From: CAWELS01 sp964468205
GTDB lineage: Bacteria; Acidobacteriota; Terriglobia; Bryobacterales; Bryobacteraceae
DNA length: 64,000 nucleotides
Direction of reading: 5' to 3'
Assembly: GCA_964468205.1 (NCBI GenBank)
Contig: CAYXVG010000005.1
Coordinates: 62,001-126,000 of the forward strand
The notes beneath the pieces were generated by a model. That model did not search any database and was not told the DNA's origin. It saw only the letters and a list, made by a program, of their open reading frames with translations. The position numbers were made by a program, and so were the translations under genes. This document shows positions 45,281 through 55,329 of the stretch, in pieces; the stretch's first letter is position 1, and each line of letters opens with the position of its first letter.

Positions 45281-48268
45281 ATGTCAGCGGAAATTCTGCG
45301 GCTATGCGGCGTGACGGTCGACCGTCACGACGGTGAGACCCTGGGACCAGCAATCGCGGCATGCGGTGTGCTGGCGGCCGGGTTGGAACCGGAAACGAAG
45401 CATCATTTCGACGCCGATGCTGTCCGGCAGCGGCTGCAAGATACAGTGCAGGGCCTTGGTTATACCCCCTGGGTACAACCGGAGGCCGGCGCGATTGACT
45501 GCTCGGGACTGACCGCCTCCGAGCTCGCATCCATCTGGAAGGAATGTGCCGAGCTGGCGGGCGGAGTGCGGTTGACGTTGCAGTCCGGCGCCCCGCCGGC
45601 GATCATCGGCAGTTTTGTCGGTGAGTTAACCGACGAAGACGCACACTTTCCGCCAGCCAACGGGATCGCCTCAGTGGTGCTCCGGCCGTCTCATCTCGCG
45701 GAAGCCGCTGCCGGAGAACCACGCTGGAGATGGCCGCTGCGGATCGGTGTTCTGCCGGGACCACAGGCGGAGGTCTTCGTGACGCGGGCCAGGACGGCTC
45801 CGCTGGTGCGCCGTGGTCTGGCAACAGTCTTCGAACTCGGCAAGGGAAAGAACGAATGTGACCTTCTCCTGGCCGGCGAGGGATCCGCCCGGGAGTTAGG
45901 CGATCTGCTTTCCTCGCCGGAGCTCCAACCAGGCGCAATTGTCTTTCTGGGCGGCGTGGATGCCTCCCGCCATTCCTCGCTGCGGACGGAACTGGTGCTC
46001 GCCCGACTCAAGACGGGGGCGGTTGCGCAGGCGGTGGTTCCAAGCGGCACGGAAGATGCCTGGACCGAAGCGCTCCTGCGCTCGCTCGCCCACAACAAAC
46101 CGCTCGACGTGAGCCTCTGGCACGCCGACACGCTGCTGCGGAAATTCGCGGTCGAGCCGGGGATTGCCACCTGGGCTCCGGTCCGCATCCTGGGCATCCT
46201 CGATTTCCTGGCCGAGACCCGGCTGGACCGGTATGTCGAACGGATGGCCAACAAACTGAAGCGCCTCCCGCCAAACCTCCCAGTGCAAATCGCAAGGGAA
46301 GCAGCCGAGCGCCTACTGCTTCAACGCCCCCGGTCGATGCCGGCGCCGGAGTTGGCGGATCTGCTGGAATCTCGCCACTATTATTACAACCGGGAATCGG
46401 ATGAGGCGGCTGGAGTCGCCGCCCTGGAGCCAGCGGTAGAAGCGGCCGTGGCTGAAGCCGAAGACAAATCTTTACCCCGCTATGCGGATCTCACGCTCTT
46501 TGAACTGGAGCGCGGCGAACGGCGCCGGCTACCCGACACCACGGCGCTACTGCGGAGCAGGAGTTACCAGTTGGAGGTGGCGATCCGCGCCCACAGGACC
46601 GGAATCTCCTACCTCGGAGACGAGCCGGAGCCGGTGGTGCAACCGCCGTCGAAGGAGGATGTGGAGATCATGGCCGTGCTGATCGCTGACGAGGATGACT
46701 TCGACATCCCGGAACCCGTGCAGCCGATCACGCTCCCTCCCGGCAAGGATTCCAGCGTGAACGCGATGTTTCAGATCACACCCAAGCGGAGGTCCTCCGA
46801 TCCGCAGAATCTGCCGCGAATCGACCTGTACCTTTACTACGAGCTGAACATGATCGAGCACGTGGTGTTCTCGCCCGAGGTTCTGGAGCCGGGTGAAAAC
46901 CCCGCGTACGCGGAGATCGGGCTGGGACGGATCGAGCAGAAAACCGCCTGCCGCAGCTATGAGGATCTCGAGGAGAATCTGGAACCGCGCGAAATGAGCA
47001 TCGACGTGGAGCGACAGCCCGGGCAGTATAGGCTGACTTTCGCGGTTCGTGGGTGGAAAAAAGACGGCGGGGAGACGAAGACGGTGGTTTTCCCGGGCCG
47101 GATCCGGATTCCCGACGACGGTCTTACCAAGGAACTAAACCGCATCCGGGAGACCTGGTATGAGATCGCCATCAGCCGTTACAGCGCGGTCCTCGAGGGG
47201 CCGGATCCGATCTTTCGGTCGAGCATGCGGGAGCTGGCGCGGCGCGGCCGGGATCTTTGGAGTCTGCTCTTTCGCGGCGATAGTGACGCCGCGATGTCCC
47301 ACATTGGGAAATGGCTGAGGAAACACCCGCCCAAGGAAGGAGCGCTGATCGAAGTGAATCTTAAGAGCGGCGCCGAAGGCTTCGTTTTCCCGTGGGCGCT
47401 GCTCTATGACGAGCGAGTCCCGCGGGACGAAACCCAGCCCGTAAAAACGGACCGGTTTTGGGGACTACGATACGCGATTGAGCAACGTTTGGGGGGATTT
47501 TCGCGCGAGGTTACCGACCGGCCGATCCCAGTCGACAATCTCAAGCTCGGATTTATGCTCTATCCGTTTCCAAACGCAGCGGACCAGCAGCGGCTGATGG
47601 AGGAATGGATTGAGGAGTCGCAAAAACGCCTCGAGGTGACGCTGCCGCCGATACAGGTCGCGAACTCGTTCTACGAGATGATAGAGAGCTGCGACTCACA
47701 CATTCTCTACTTCTATACGCACGGTCACACCCAGTCGAGCGGTGCATACTCGGGCGTAGATGGCGTAAAACTGTTCAAGCGGAAGTATGAGGCGCTGCCG
47801 GAGGGCTCGGTGGAGCGGGAAGAATTGGCCCCATTCTATAAGATCATCGGCAGCTCGGATTTCAAGGAGGACGAATCGTGGATCGGCCTCCCCTACGGCA
47901 AGATCCTGCTCAAGGAACTGATGGCCGAAGAGATGCGCCTGACCAGGAGTCCGGTCGTATTCCTGAACATGTGCCAGTCAGCCCAGCTTCTGCCGACGCT
48001 GTCGGAGAGCTTCGTATCGCTCTTCCTGGGGCGCAAGGCGCGGAGCGTCATCGGCACTGAGTGTCCGATGACGACGAAGTTCGCGCATCCGTTCTCCGAA
48101 CGGGTATTGCGCGCCCTGATGGAGGGGAAGCCGATCGGCGGCGCGCTGCTGGAGGCCCGGCGGGCGTTCATGAAGAAACGAAATCCGCTCGGCTTGGCCT
48201 ATACTTTGTTCGGATCGGCAACCACCCAGTACGAGCCGGCGATTCTGAAACCGGTTCAACAACCTTAA
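45281..48268 (+). CDS. CHAT-domain caspase-like protease
   Basis: A 995-residue cytoplasmic protein. The C-terminal 400 residues form a CHAT protease: strand and catalytic histidine in ILYFYTHGHT (His814), catalytic cysteine in VVFLNMCQSA (Cys898), and the usual closing segment FVSLFLGRKARSVIGTEC ... MEGKPIGGALLEARRAF. The N-terminal 600 residues match nothing I know; an acidic, low-complexity linker lies near 440-500. An immunoglobulin-like or beta-rich segment (IDLYLYYELNMIEHVVF) precedes the protease. CHAT enzymes cut a partner protein after a signal. The gene for a small membrane protein starts 16 bases after its stop. Confidence 0.85.
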   Translation: MSAEILRLCGVTVDRHDGETLGPAIAACGVLAAGLEPETKHHFDADAVRQRLQDTVQGLGYTPWVQPEAGAIDCSGLTASELASIWKECAELAGGVRLTLQSGAPPAIIGSFVGELTDEDAHFPPANGIASVVLRPSHLAEAAAGEPRWRWPLRIGVLPGPQAEVFVTRARTAPLVRRGLATVFELGKGKNECDLLLAGEGSARELGDLLSSPELQPGAIVFLGGVDASRHSSLRTELVLARLKTGAVAQAVVPSGTEDAWTEALLRSLAHNKPLDVSLWHADTLLRKFAVEPGIATWAPVRILGILDFLAETRLDRYVERMANKLKRLPPNLPVQIAREAAERLLLQRPRSMPAPELADLLESRHYYYNRESDEAAGVAALEPAVEAAVAEAEDKSLPRYADLTLFELERGERRRLPDTTALLRSRSYQLEVAIRAHRTGISYLGDEPEPVVQPPSKEDVEIMAVLIADEDDFDIPEPVQPITLPPGKDSSVNAMFQITPKRRSSDPQNLPRIDLYLYYELNMIEHVVFSPEVLEPGENPAYAEIGLGRIEQKTACRSYEDLEENLEPREMSIDVERQPGQYRLTFAVRGWKKDGGETKTVVFPGRIRIPDDGLTKELNRIRETWYEIAISRYSAVLEGPDPIFRSSMRELARRGRDLWSLLFRGDSDAAMSHIGKWLRKHPPKEGALIEVNLKSGAEGFVFPWALLYDERVPRDETQPVKTDRFWGLRYAIEQRLGGFSREVTDRPIPVDNLKLGFMLYPFPNAADQQRLMEEWIEESQKRLEVTLPPIQVANSFYEMIESCDSHILYFYTHGHTQSSGAYSGVDGVKLFKRKYEALPEGSVEREELAPFYKIIGSSDFKEDESWIGLPYGKILLKELMAEEMRLTRSPVVFLNMCQSAQLLPTLSESFVSLFLGRKARSVIGTECPMTTKFAHPFSERVLRALMEGKPIGGALLEARRAFMKKRNPLGLAYTLFGSATTQYEPAILKPVQQP

Positions 48269-48284
48269 CGAGGAGGAACAGGAC

Positions 48285-48749
48285 GTGAACATAGCGGAAA
48301 GAGCGAAACCGGAAGTGAAGATGCTGTTGCAGGTAGATGAGAACAGCTTGTTCGAGCAAGCCGGGCTGCGGACGAAGGCGAATCAGGAAGGATCAAAGCT
48401 GGTGACAGAGTTGAATCCGACGATCGTCCACGATGCGGTTGAGATGGGGCCGCTGGACGATCTGCGGGAACTCGGCAAGCGCGTTGTGAAGCGATGGACG
48501 CGGGAGTTGCACAACGTTGTCTGCGGGGAGAAGGACGATGACGCAAGTGACCGGAAGAACATCCTGGACGCGATCGGCATTGGAGACGGCGCGGCGATCG
48601 CGGCGGCGATTACGGCCGTGCTGGTCGGATCCTTCGGAGTAGCGGCGGCGGTGGCAACCGTGGTTGCGGCATTGATCGTGAAGCGGATCATCTCGCCGGC
48701 CGGCGACGAGATCTGCAAGTTCTGGGACGAGAAGCTGGCCGTGGAGTAG
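48285..48749 (+). CDS. Small membrane protein partnered with CHAT protease
   Basis: A 154-residue protein of no recognised family, starting at GTG 48285 behind GAGGAGG. Residues 1-90 are soluble and charged (KRVVKRWTRELHNVVCGEK). Residues about 103-132 are one long hydrophobic stretch rich in Ala, Gly and Val (AAAITAVLVGSFGVAAAVAT), like a glycine-zipper or pore-lining helix, and a short charged tail follows. Start is only 16 bases from the protease stop, so the two are almost surely co-translated. As the probable partner it may be the protease's substrate and membrane effector; this is inference from context. Confidence 0.75.
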   Translation: MNIAERAKPEVKMLLQVDENSLFEQAGLRTKANQEGSKLVTELNPTIVHDAVEMGPLDDLRELGKRVVKRWTRELHNVVCGEKDDDASDRKNILDAIGIGDGAAIAAAITAVLVGSFGVAAAVATVVAALIVKRIISPAGDEICKFWDEKLAVE

Positions 48750-48757
48750 CCCCAGCT

Positions 48758-51700
48758 TCAATCCCCGGCGACGACCTGTGATCCGGAAGGCGCGGCTTCC
48801 GCTTCCGGGGCGCTGTCGCGCCAGACGCGCTTCATCCAGTTGGCGAGATCGTCGAACATCGTGTAGTAAGTCGGCAGAACAAGCAGCGTCAGAACCGTCG
48901 ACGTAATGAGGCCGCCCATCACCGTGCGGGCGAGCGGGAAGTAGCGCATATCGAAGAGGCCGCTGTCACCGAGCGCCAGGGGGAAGAGTCCCACGATGGT
49001 GGTGGCGGCCGTCATCAGGATCGGGCGGAAGCGCTCCCGGCACGCCACGAAAATAGCTTCCGGGCGCGGAAGGCCGGCGCGGCGCTGGTTGTTCACGTGG
49101 TCCAGCAGCACGATGCCGTTGTTGACAACGATTCCCAGCAGCACCAGCAGTCCGATCTGGGACATGATGTTGAACGGCGTGCCGGTAAGAGTGAGCATCC
49201 AGGCGACACCGACCAGGGCGAACGGCAGTGAAAGAATGATAGCGAAGGGATGCGCCAGCGACTCGAACAGCGAGGCCATCACGAAGTAGACCATAAAGAG
49301 CGCGAGCAGGATGTTGAAAAGAAACTCGCTGTTCTCCTGGTCTTCGCGCTGGGTCCAGAAACCGAAGCTCCAGCCGTAGCCCATCGGATAGTCGAGACCG
49401 TTGAGCGTCTCGGAGATGATCTTTTTGCCGTCGTCCTTCTTCTCGCCGGTGTAGACGGCCGAGATCCAGGTGTAGGTCTGGCGGTCTTCGCGGCGGATGG
49501 AACTGGGTGTCTTGACGATGTCGAAAGAGGCCACCTGGTCGAGGCGAATCTCCTCGCCGTTGGGGCCGCTGCCGACCACGATGGAACGCAGGTCGTTCAT
49601 GTCTTCGCGGTCGTCCGGCCGCAGGCGGACCCACACGTCCACCTCGCCTTCCGGCGTACGGTAGCCCCGGATGCGCTGGCCCCGGACGACTACGCCCAGC
49701 ACTCCGGCCACCGATTGCGGAGAAACGTTGTACTTCCGTGCCAGCACGCGGTTGAGGCGGATCTGCACTTCCTCGCGCGACTGGTCCATGTCGGTGAAAA
49801 CCTCGCTAAACTCGTCGCGTGCCAGCAGGCGGCGGCGGGCCTCCTGGGCGAGGGCGGAGAGCGTCTGAGAATCGTCTCCCATGATGTTCACGGAGATCCA
49901 CTCCTGATTGTCGGCCCCGCTTTGTGAGCCGAGCGAGATTTTGGCCCCGGGGATAACGGGCAGGCGTTCGGAGATCCGGGGGCGGATTTCCGAGAGCTCG
50001 TCGAGCGTGATCCGGTCCTTGTCGAAGTAGATCCGCGTTTGAGCGGAATTGTTGCCGTACCAGGAGTAGACGTCCTTGATCTTGAATTCTTCCTTGTTGG
50101 CGAGTAGGACCTCCTCAACGGGGTTGACGTAGTCCTGCTCAATCTTCAGGTAATGGTAGTTCTCGGTGAACTCATAGGAGACGTTGAGGTCGTCGAGTTC
50201 CTCAGCGTTCGGGGAGTTGTCGGGGACGCGGGTGAGTTGGAAGAAGGAGCCGGCCAGGATCGCGGGCACGATGAGGAAACCGACCAGGTAGCGGCGCTGG
50301 AGGGTCCACCGCATGATGACCAGATATCGCTCCGTGATACTCCTGCCAGGTTTCGGGAGCTTCCTTGCAAGCCATTTGTGCCAGTGCGGCTCGGCGTTCA
50401 CCTCGATTTTGAGCAGCCGGGTGACGGCCAGGGGAATTAAGGTGAGCGAGATGAACAACGAGCAAAGCAGGGCGATCATGATGGAGGCGCCGACATCCTC
50501 GAGCCAGATGGAGAAATTGGTCTTCTTGCCGAAGACAAGCGGGACGAAGATGATGATCGAGGTGAGCGTCGCCGCCAGCACCGCGGTGACCACCTCCTTG
50601 GCTCCGGTGCGGGCGGCTTCTATCTTGTCCTTTCCCTTCTCGAGGTGCTGGTAGATCGATTCAAGCACCACCACGGCGTTGTCCACCAACATCCCCGAGG
50701 CGAGCATCAGGCCCATCATCGAGAGCACGTTCAGAGACTTTCCGATCAGGTAGAGGAAACCGACGGTGGCGATGATGGAAAACGGAATCGCGAAGCCAAT
50801 CACGAGCGTCGGGCCGAGTTTCCGCAGAAAAAGGAAGAGCACGATGACGGCCAGGAGCGCGCCGATGGTCCCGGCCTGTAGCAACCCGGCGAGCGACTTG
50901 AGAATCTGCTCGCCCTGATCAAACCAGACGTCGAGAATCGTGCCACGCATCGAAGGATCGGCGTTCATCGCCGCAATCTCGGCGCGAACCGCGTTTACGG
51001 TCTCTACCGTGTTCGCCGCGGAAGTCTTGCGGACCGCGAAGCCGACCGTGTACTCGCCGTTGAGATGACGGCCGCTGTTCGCCGCCGGCTGGTCGAAGTA
51101 GATGTCGGCGACCTCTTCCAGACGCAAACCCCGTTCATTGACGGGAAACTCGCGAATAGCATCGAGGGACGACATCGCTCCGCGGGCGATGGCGCTGTAG
51201 CGCTGGTTGCCGTCGACGACCCGTCCGAGCGAGGTGTCGAGGTTGGCGTTGTCGAGATTGCGAAACAGCGCGCCGACGTCGACGTTGTAGCGCGTGATAT
51301 CGTCAAGCCGGAGGTAGATATCCACCTCCTTTCGCTGCGCCCCCCAGATCTCGATTTCGGCGACGCCATCGAGGCGCTCCAGACGGTTCTTGACCTTGGT
51401 CTCGAGAAAGTCGTAGGCGGAACGGAGATCGCGCTCCGAGTAGATGCGGCCTTCCAGGATGGGAATGTCGGTGGTAGACCAGTTTTGCACGAGGATCCGG
51501 TCGACGTCGTCCGGCAGTTCGCCGCGTACCTGTTCCACTTTGTCGCGAATCTCGGCGCGCGCCCAGTCGACGTCGATGTCCCAGTCGAAATTGAGCTCAA
51601 TGGAGGCGGAACTGTCACCGGAGCGCGAGGTGAGGCGCTGAACGTTGGGAACGGTCGCCAGCGATTCCTCGAGCGGTTTCGTAATCGATTCCTGCGTTTG

Positions 51701-51919
51701 AGCCGGGGTCGCGTTCGGGTAAGGAACGTGTACCTCAACGAAGGGGGCATTGATAGCCGGGATCATCACCAGCGGGATCTTGAACACCGAGACGGCGCCG
51801 AGAACCACGAAGCAGGTGAAGATCATGCAGACGGTTACCGGGTGGCGCATGGAGAACTCGGCCACGCGCAGGCCGGCGGAAGCGTGTTCGGGCTCGCCCG
51901 TGCGGGGTTCCTGGTCCAT
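48758..51919 (-). CDS. RND efflux permease, second of pair
   Basis: A 1053-residue inner-membrane proton-driven pump of the AcrB/MdtC superfamily. It shows the first membrane helix after MRHPVTVCMIFTCFVVLG, the proton-relay helix ASGMLVDNAVVVLESI, large periplasmic loops and the late VVNNGIVLLDHVN helix. The ATG shares its A with the TGA of the permease upstream (TGATG), so translation is coupled. Two different permeases in tandem behind one adaptor resemble MdtB-MdtC, which form mixed trimers. Its 3' end faces that of the CHAT operon 8 bases away. Confidence 0.9.
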   Translation of the reverse strand: MDQEPRTGEPEHASAGLRVAEFSMRHPVTVCMIFTCFVVLGAVSVFKIPLVMIPAINAPFVEVHVPYPNATPAQTQESITKPLEESLATVPNVQRLTSRSGDSSASIELNFDWDIDVDWARAEIRDKVEQVRGELPDDVDRILVQNWSTTDIPILEGRIYSERDLRSAYDFLETKVKNRLERLDGVAEIEIWGAQRKEVDIYLRLDDITRYNVDVGALFRNLDNANLDTSLGRVVDGNQRYSAIARGAMSSLDAIREFPVNERGLRLEEVADIYFDQPAANSGRHLNGEYTVGFAVRKTSAANTVETVNAVRAEIAAMNADPSMRGTILDVWFDQGEQILKSLAGLLQAGTIGALLAVIVLFLFLRKLGPTLVIGFAIPFSIIATVGFLYLIGKSLNVLSMMGLMLASGMLVDNAVVVLESIYQHLEKGKDKIEAARTGAKEVVTAVLAATLTSIIIFVPLVFGKKTNFSIWLEDVGASIMIALLCSLFISLTLIPLAVTRLLKIEVNAEPHWHKWLARKLPKPGRSITERYLVIMRWTLQRRYLVGFLIVPAILAGSFFQLTRVPDNSPNAEELDDLNVSYEFTENYHYLKIEQDYVNPVEEVLLANKEEFKIKDVYSWYGNNSAQTRIYFDKDRITLDELSEIRPRISERLPVIPGAKISLGSQSGADNQEWISVNIMGDDSQTLSALAQEARRRLLARDEFSEVFTDMDQSREEVQIRLNRVLARKYNVSPQSVAGVLGVVVRGQRIRGYRTPEGEVDVWVRLRPDDREDMNDLRSIVVGSGPNGEEIRLDQVASFDIVKTPSSIRREDRQTYTWISAVYTGEKKDDGKKIISETLNGLDYPMGYGWSFGFWTQREDQENSEFLFNILLALFMVYFVMASLFESLAHPFAIILSLPFALVGVAWMLTLTGTPFNIMSQIGLLVLLGIVVNNGIVLLDHVNNQRRAGLPRPEAIFVACRERFRPILMTAATTIVGLFPLALGDSGLFDMRYFPLARTVMGGLITSTVLTLLVLPTYYTMFDDLANWMKRVWRDSAPEAEAAPSGSQVVAGD

Positions 51920-54900
51920 CAGTCGCCTACCCCCGGAGCGCCGAGCATCCCGGCCGCCGGTTCGGCTGCGACGCCGCGCCGGCCGTCGGCTAATTCATAA
52001 ACAACAGGGATGAAGATCAGGGTCAGAAGCGTCGAGAAAGTCAGTCCGCCGATGACGGTAATGGCCATTGGGGTGCGGATCTCGGCGCCCTCGCCCCAGC
52101 CCAGCGCCATCGGCGCCAAGCCGAGAACCGTGGTGAGCGTGGTCATGAGGATGGGGCGGAGGCGAACCTCGCCCGCCCGCCGCAGGGCTTCGCGGGTGGC
52201 GAGCCCCGTCTGCCGCAACTGCCTTGTATAGTCGATCAGCACGATGGCGTTGTTGACCACGATGCCAGCCAGAATGATCACGCCGAGGAAGACCATCACG
52301 CTGAACGTGGTTCCGCTCAGGACGAGCGCGAGCACCACTCCGATGAGCCCCAGGGGCACCGAAAACAAGATGATGAACGGATGCACGAGGGACTCGAACT
52401 GGGAGGCCATTACGAGATAAACCAGAAAAACCGCCAGCCCAAGAGCCAGCAGCAAACTTTGATAGGACGCCTGCAACTCCTCGTTCTGCCCGCCAAGGGC
52501 GATGGTGACCGTGCCCGGAGCCTCCGCCTGGACCCGCCGGATCTCCGCTCGAATTTCCTCGGAGACACTGTTTAGGTCGCGGCCGGTGAGATTGGCCGAA
52601 ACGACGGCGGCTCGCTGGGAGCGGATGCGCCGGATCTGGCTCGGGCCGCGGGCAATCTCGACGCTGGCAATGGCGTCGAGCCGGATGGGCGCGGTGGCGC
52701 GCGCCTGGAGCGCGGGCGCCTGGTTTGGTTGCATACCGGCGCTCGCGGCGGCTCCCGGAGTTTCGCCGGCGCTCATGTTCACGACCAGGTTTCTGATGTC
52801 GTCGATGCTCGCCCGGTCTGACTCATCCGCGCGGACAAGAATCTCGATCTGCTTGTCCTCCTCGCGAAAGCGGGAAGCCACTTCGCCGCGGATCTTGTTG
52901 CGCAGCACGGTGGCCACTTGGTTCTCTTCGAGCCCGAGGCGGGCCAGCTTCAACCGGTCAAAGCGAATTTGCACTTCGGGGTTGCCCAGGCGGGCGCTGG
53001 AAGTGACGTCGCTGAGTCCGCCGATGGATTCCATCCGAGCCGCCATGAGGTCCGCCGCCTCGCGCAGCGATTCGAGATCGTAGCCATAGATCTCCACTTC
53101 CACCGGCGTTTTGAAGCTGAAGAGGGTGGGCCGGCTGAAGTGATAGCTGATGCCGGGGTAGCCGGCGAGCTGGCCGCGGATCTTCTCGATGGCGTGAATT
53201 TCGGCCTCCTCGTCTTGCCGGTCTTTCATCACGACATAGATCTGCCCGATGTGCTCTTCGTTCAAATTGCGGGCGAACTGGTTCTGATTACTGCCCCCGG
53301 CGCTGGTGAAGACGGTGGCGACCTCGGGGTAGCCGGAAACCTGGTGTTGGAGTTCGTTGAGCAAACGGTCAGTGCGTTCCAGCGGGGTGGCCTCGGGCAG
53401 GCTCACCTCGAAGCTGAATTCGCCTTGGGTCATTGGCGGGATCAGTTCGGCGCCGATCGTCAAGGAGAGCGCGGCGGCCGAGATGACAAGACAGGCGGCC
53501 AGCGCAAAGACCGTTCCTTTGTGATTAAGGGCCCAGTCGAGCGAACGCGGATAGGACCGTTCGAGGGTGCGGAATCCGCGGTCGAACCGATCGAGGAGCG
53601 GTGCGAGCAGTGTTCCGAGGATGCGCCCGATGAAGCCGATGAGACGGCGCAGGTCGGCGATCAGCACGGTGGTGACGCCGGTGTGTAAGAAGTGCAGCGC
53701 TCCGGCGAGCTTCGCGCGAGCTGCCCCCGCCGGGATGGCTCCAGCAGGCGCTGCCTCTTCCTCCGGCGCGGGCTCCCTCATCCGAAGAGCGAGGATCATC
53801 GGAATCACGTTCAGAGCCACCAGGAGCGAGGCGAGCAGGGAGTAGGTGATGGTGAGCGCCTGATCGCGAAAGAGTTGCCCGGCGATCCCCTCGACAAAGA
53901 CCAGCGGCAGAAAGACGGCCACGGTAGTGAGTGTGGACGCCGTAACCGCCATGCCGACCTCTTTCGTGCCGGCGTAAACGGCATGGGCGAGGTTGCCCCC
54001 TTCCTGCTTGTGCCGGTGGACCGATTCGAGCACAACGATCGAGTTGTCCACCAGCATGCCAATGCCGAGGGCGACGCCGCCGAGAGACATCAGGTTGAGC
54101 GAGATGCCGGTCTGGTACATCAGAGCGAAGGTCGCCATGATGGAGACCGGGATCGAGACGGCAATGGTGATGGTGCTGCGCAGGTCGCGAAGGAACACAA
54201 AGAGAACGAGGGTGGCGAGCAGTCCGCCGAACAGCGCCGCGGTCTGCACGTCCTCGACGGCGGATTCGATGAAATCGGCCTGATTGAAGACCACCTGGTA
54301 CTGCAGGCCGTCCGGCCAGAGCTTCGAATTCTCAAGCGCATTGAGGCGGCTGCGCAGAGCCCGCGCGACGGTGACGGTATTGGCGTCGCCCTCCTTGTAG
54401 ATCGCCATCTCAACGCTCTCGTTGCCGTTGAGACGGGCGATGATCTCGCGGTCCTTCGCGCCGCGCCACACCCGGGCGACATCGCCGAGCACGATGCGGC
54501 GCCCCCCGGTGTCGCGGATAACGATCCCCTTGATCTCCTCAACGGTCCGGAACTGGTTGAGCACCCGGACCAGGTAGTTGGCGTCGAGATCGTAAAGGCT
54601 GCCGGAGGCCTGGTTGAGGTTCTCAGACGCAAGCACACCGGCGACCTCGGTAATGGGAATGCCCAGTTCGGCGAGGCGGCCTTCGTCGATCTCGATGCGG
54701 ATCTGTTCTTCGAGACCGCCGATGACCTTGATGGCGGCCACGCCCTCGGTGGATTCGAGGTTCTTCTTCAGCTCTTTCTCCGCGGCGTAGCGGAGCCGCG
54801 TAAGCCCCATGCCGCCGTAGAGTTGCAGGCGCATGATCGGGTCATAGGACGGATCGAAGCGCAGCATGACCGGGCGCTGGACGTCACGCGGCAGTTCGAC

Positions 54901-55242
54901 AACGTCGAGCTTCTCGCGGACCTCCAAACTGGCGAGGTCCATACTGGCGTCCCAGGAAAACTCGAGTACGACCTCGGACTGCCCGGAGCGGGAAGTGGAA
55001 CTCAGGCGGCGCAGGCCGGGGATAACTCCGACGGCCTCTTCGATGGGGCGGGTGACCAGGTTTTCGATCTCCTCGGGGGCCGCATCTTCGTAGTCGGTCT
55101 GGATAGTGATGGATGGATAGGAGATGTCCGGCAGGAGGTTCAGGGCAAGGCGGTCCAGGGAAACGAGACCGAACAGGACGACCGCCACGACGAACATGGA
55201 GACGGTGACGGGGCGGTGAATGGCGGTTTTGGTGAGGCTCAT
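51919..55242 (-). CDS. RND efflux permease, first of pair
   Basis: A 1107-residue RND pump subunit, slightly longer than usual because of loops near residues 500-560 and 840. Motifs: MSLTKTAIHRPVTVSMF at the N-terminus, ALGIGMLVDNSIVVLESVHR with the membrane aspartate, and GIVVNNAIVLIDYTRQL near the end. It is directly followed by the second permease (one-base overlap) and preceded by the adaptor gene after 87 bases. No outer-membrane channel gene is adjacent, so a TolC-like protein must come from elsewhere. Substrate not predictable. Confidence 0.9.
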   Translation of the reverse strand: MSLTKTAIHRPVTVSMFVVAVVLFGLVSLDRLALNLLPDISYPSITIQTDYEDAAPEEIENLVTRPIEEAVGVIPGLRRLSSTSRSGQSEVVLEFSWDASMDLASLEVREKLDVVELPRDVQRPVMLRFDPSYDPIMRLQLYGGMGLTRLRYAAEKELKKNLESTEGVAAIKVIGGLEEQIRIEIDEGRLAELGIPITEVAGVLASENLNQASGSLYDLDANYLVRVLNQFRTVEEIKGIVIRDTGGRRIVLGDVARVWRGAKDREIIARLNGNESVEMAIYKEGDANTVTVARALRSRLNALENSKLWPDGLQYQVVFNQADFIESAVEDVQTAALFGGLLATLVLFVFLRDLRSTITIAVSIPVSIMATFALMYQTGISLNLMSLGGVALGIGMLVDNSIVVLESVHRHKQEGGNLAHAVYAGTKEVGMAVTASTLTTVAVFLPLVFVEGIAGQLFRDQALTITYSLLASLLVALNVIPMILALRMREPAPEEEAAPAGAIPAGAARAKLAGALHFLHTGVTTVLIADLRRLIGFIGRILGTLLAPLLDRFDRGFRTLERSYPRSLDWALNHKGTVFALAACLVISAAALSLTIGAELIPPMTQGEFSFEVSLPEATPLERTDRLLNELQHQVSGYPEVATVFTSAGGSNQNQFARNLNEEHIGQIYVVMKDRQDEEAEIHAIEKIRGQLAGYPGISYHFSRPTLFSFKTPVEVEIYGYDLESLREAADLMAARMESIGGLSDVTSSARLGNPEVQIRFDRLKLARLGLEENQVATVLRNKIRGEVASRFREEDKQIEILVRADESDRASIDDIRNLVVNMSAGETPGAAASAGMQPNQAPALQARATAPIRLDAIASVEIARGPSQIRRIRSQRAAVVSANLTGRDLNSVSEEIRAEIRRVQAEAPGTVTIALGGQNEELQASYQSLLLALGLAVFLVYLVMASQFESLVHPFIILFSVPLGLIGVVLALVLSGTTFSVMVFLGVIILAGIVVNNAIVLIDYTRQLRQTGLATREALRRAGEVRLRPILMTTLTTVLGLAPMALGWGEGAEIRTPMAITVIGGLTFSTLLTLIFIPVVYELADGRRGVAAEPAAGMLGAPGVGD

Positions 55243-55329
55243 GGATGTCTCTCGTCACGGAGCGGTTTTGCCCGGGCACGGTAGAGGCCCACTGAGAGAG
55301 CCTGCCCGCGCCGGGAGGACCGCCCCGGC

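Noticed and set aside
53692..55284. A 530-codon plus-strand open frame
   Set aside because: Antisense to the first RND permease; product is charged and featureless.
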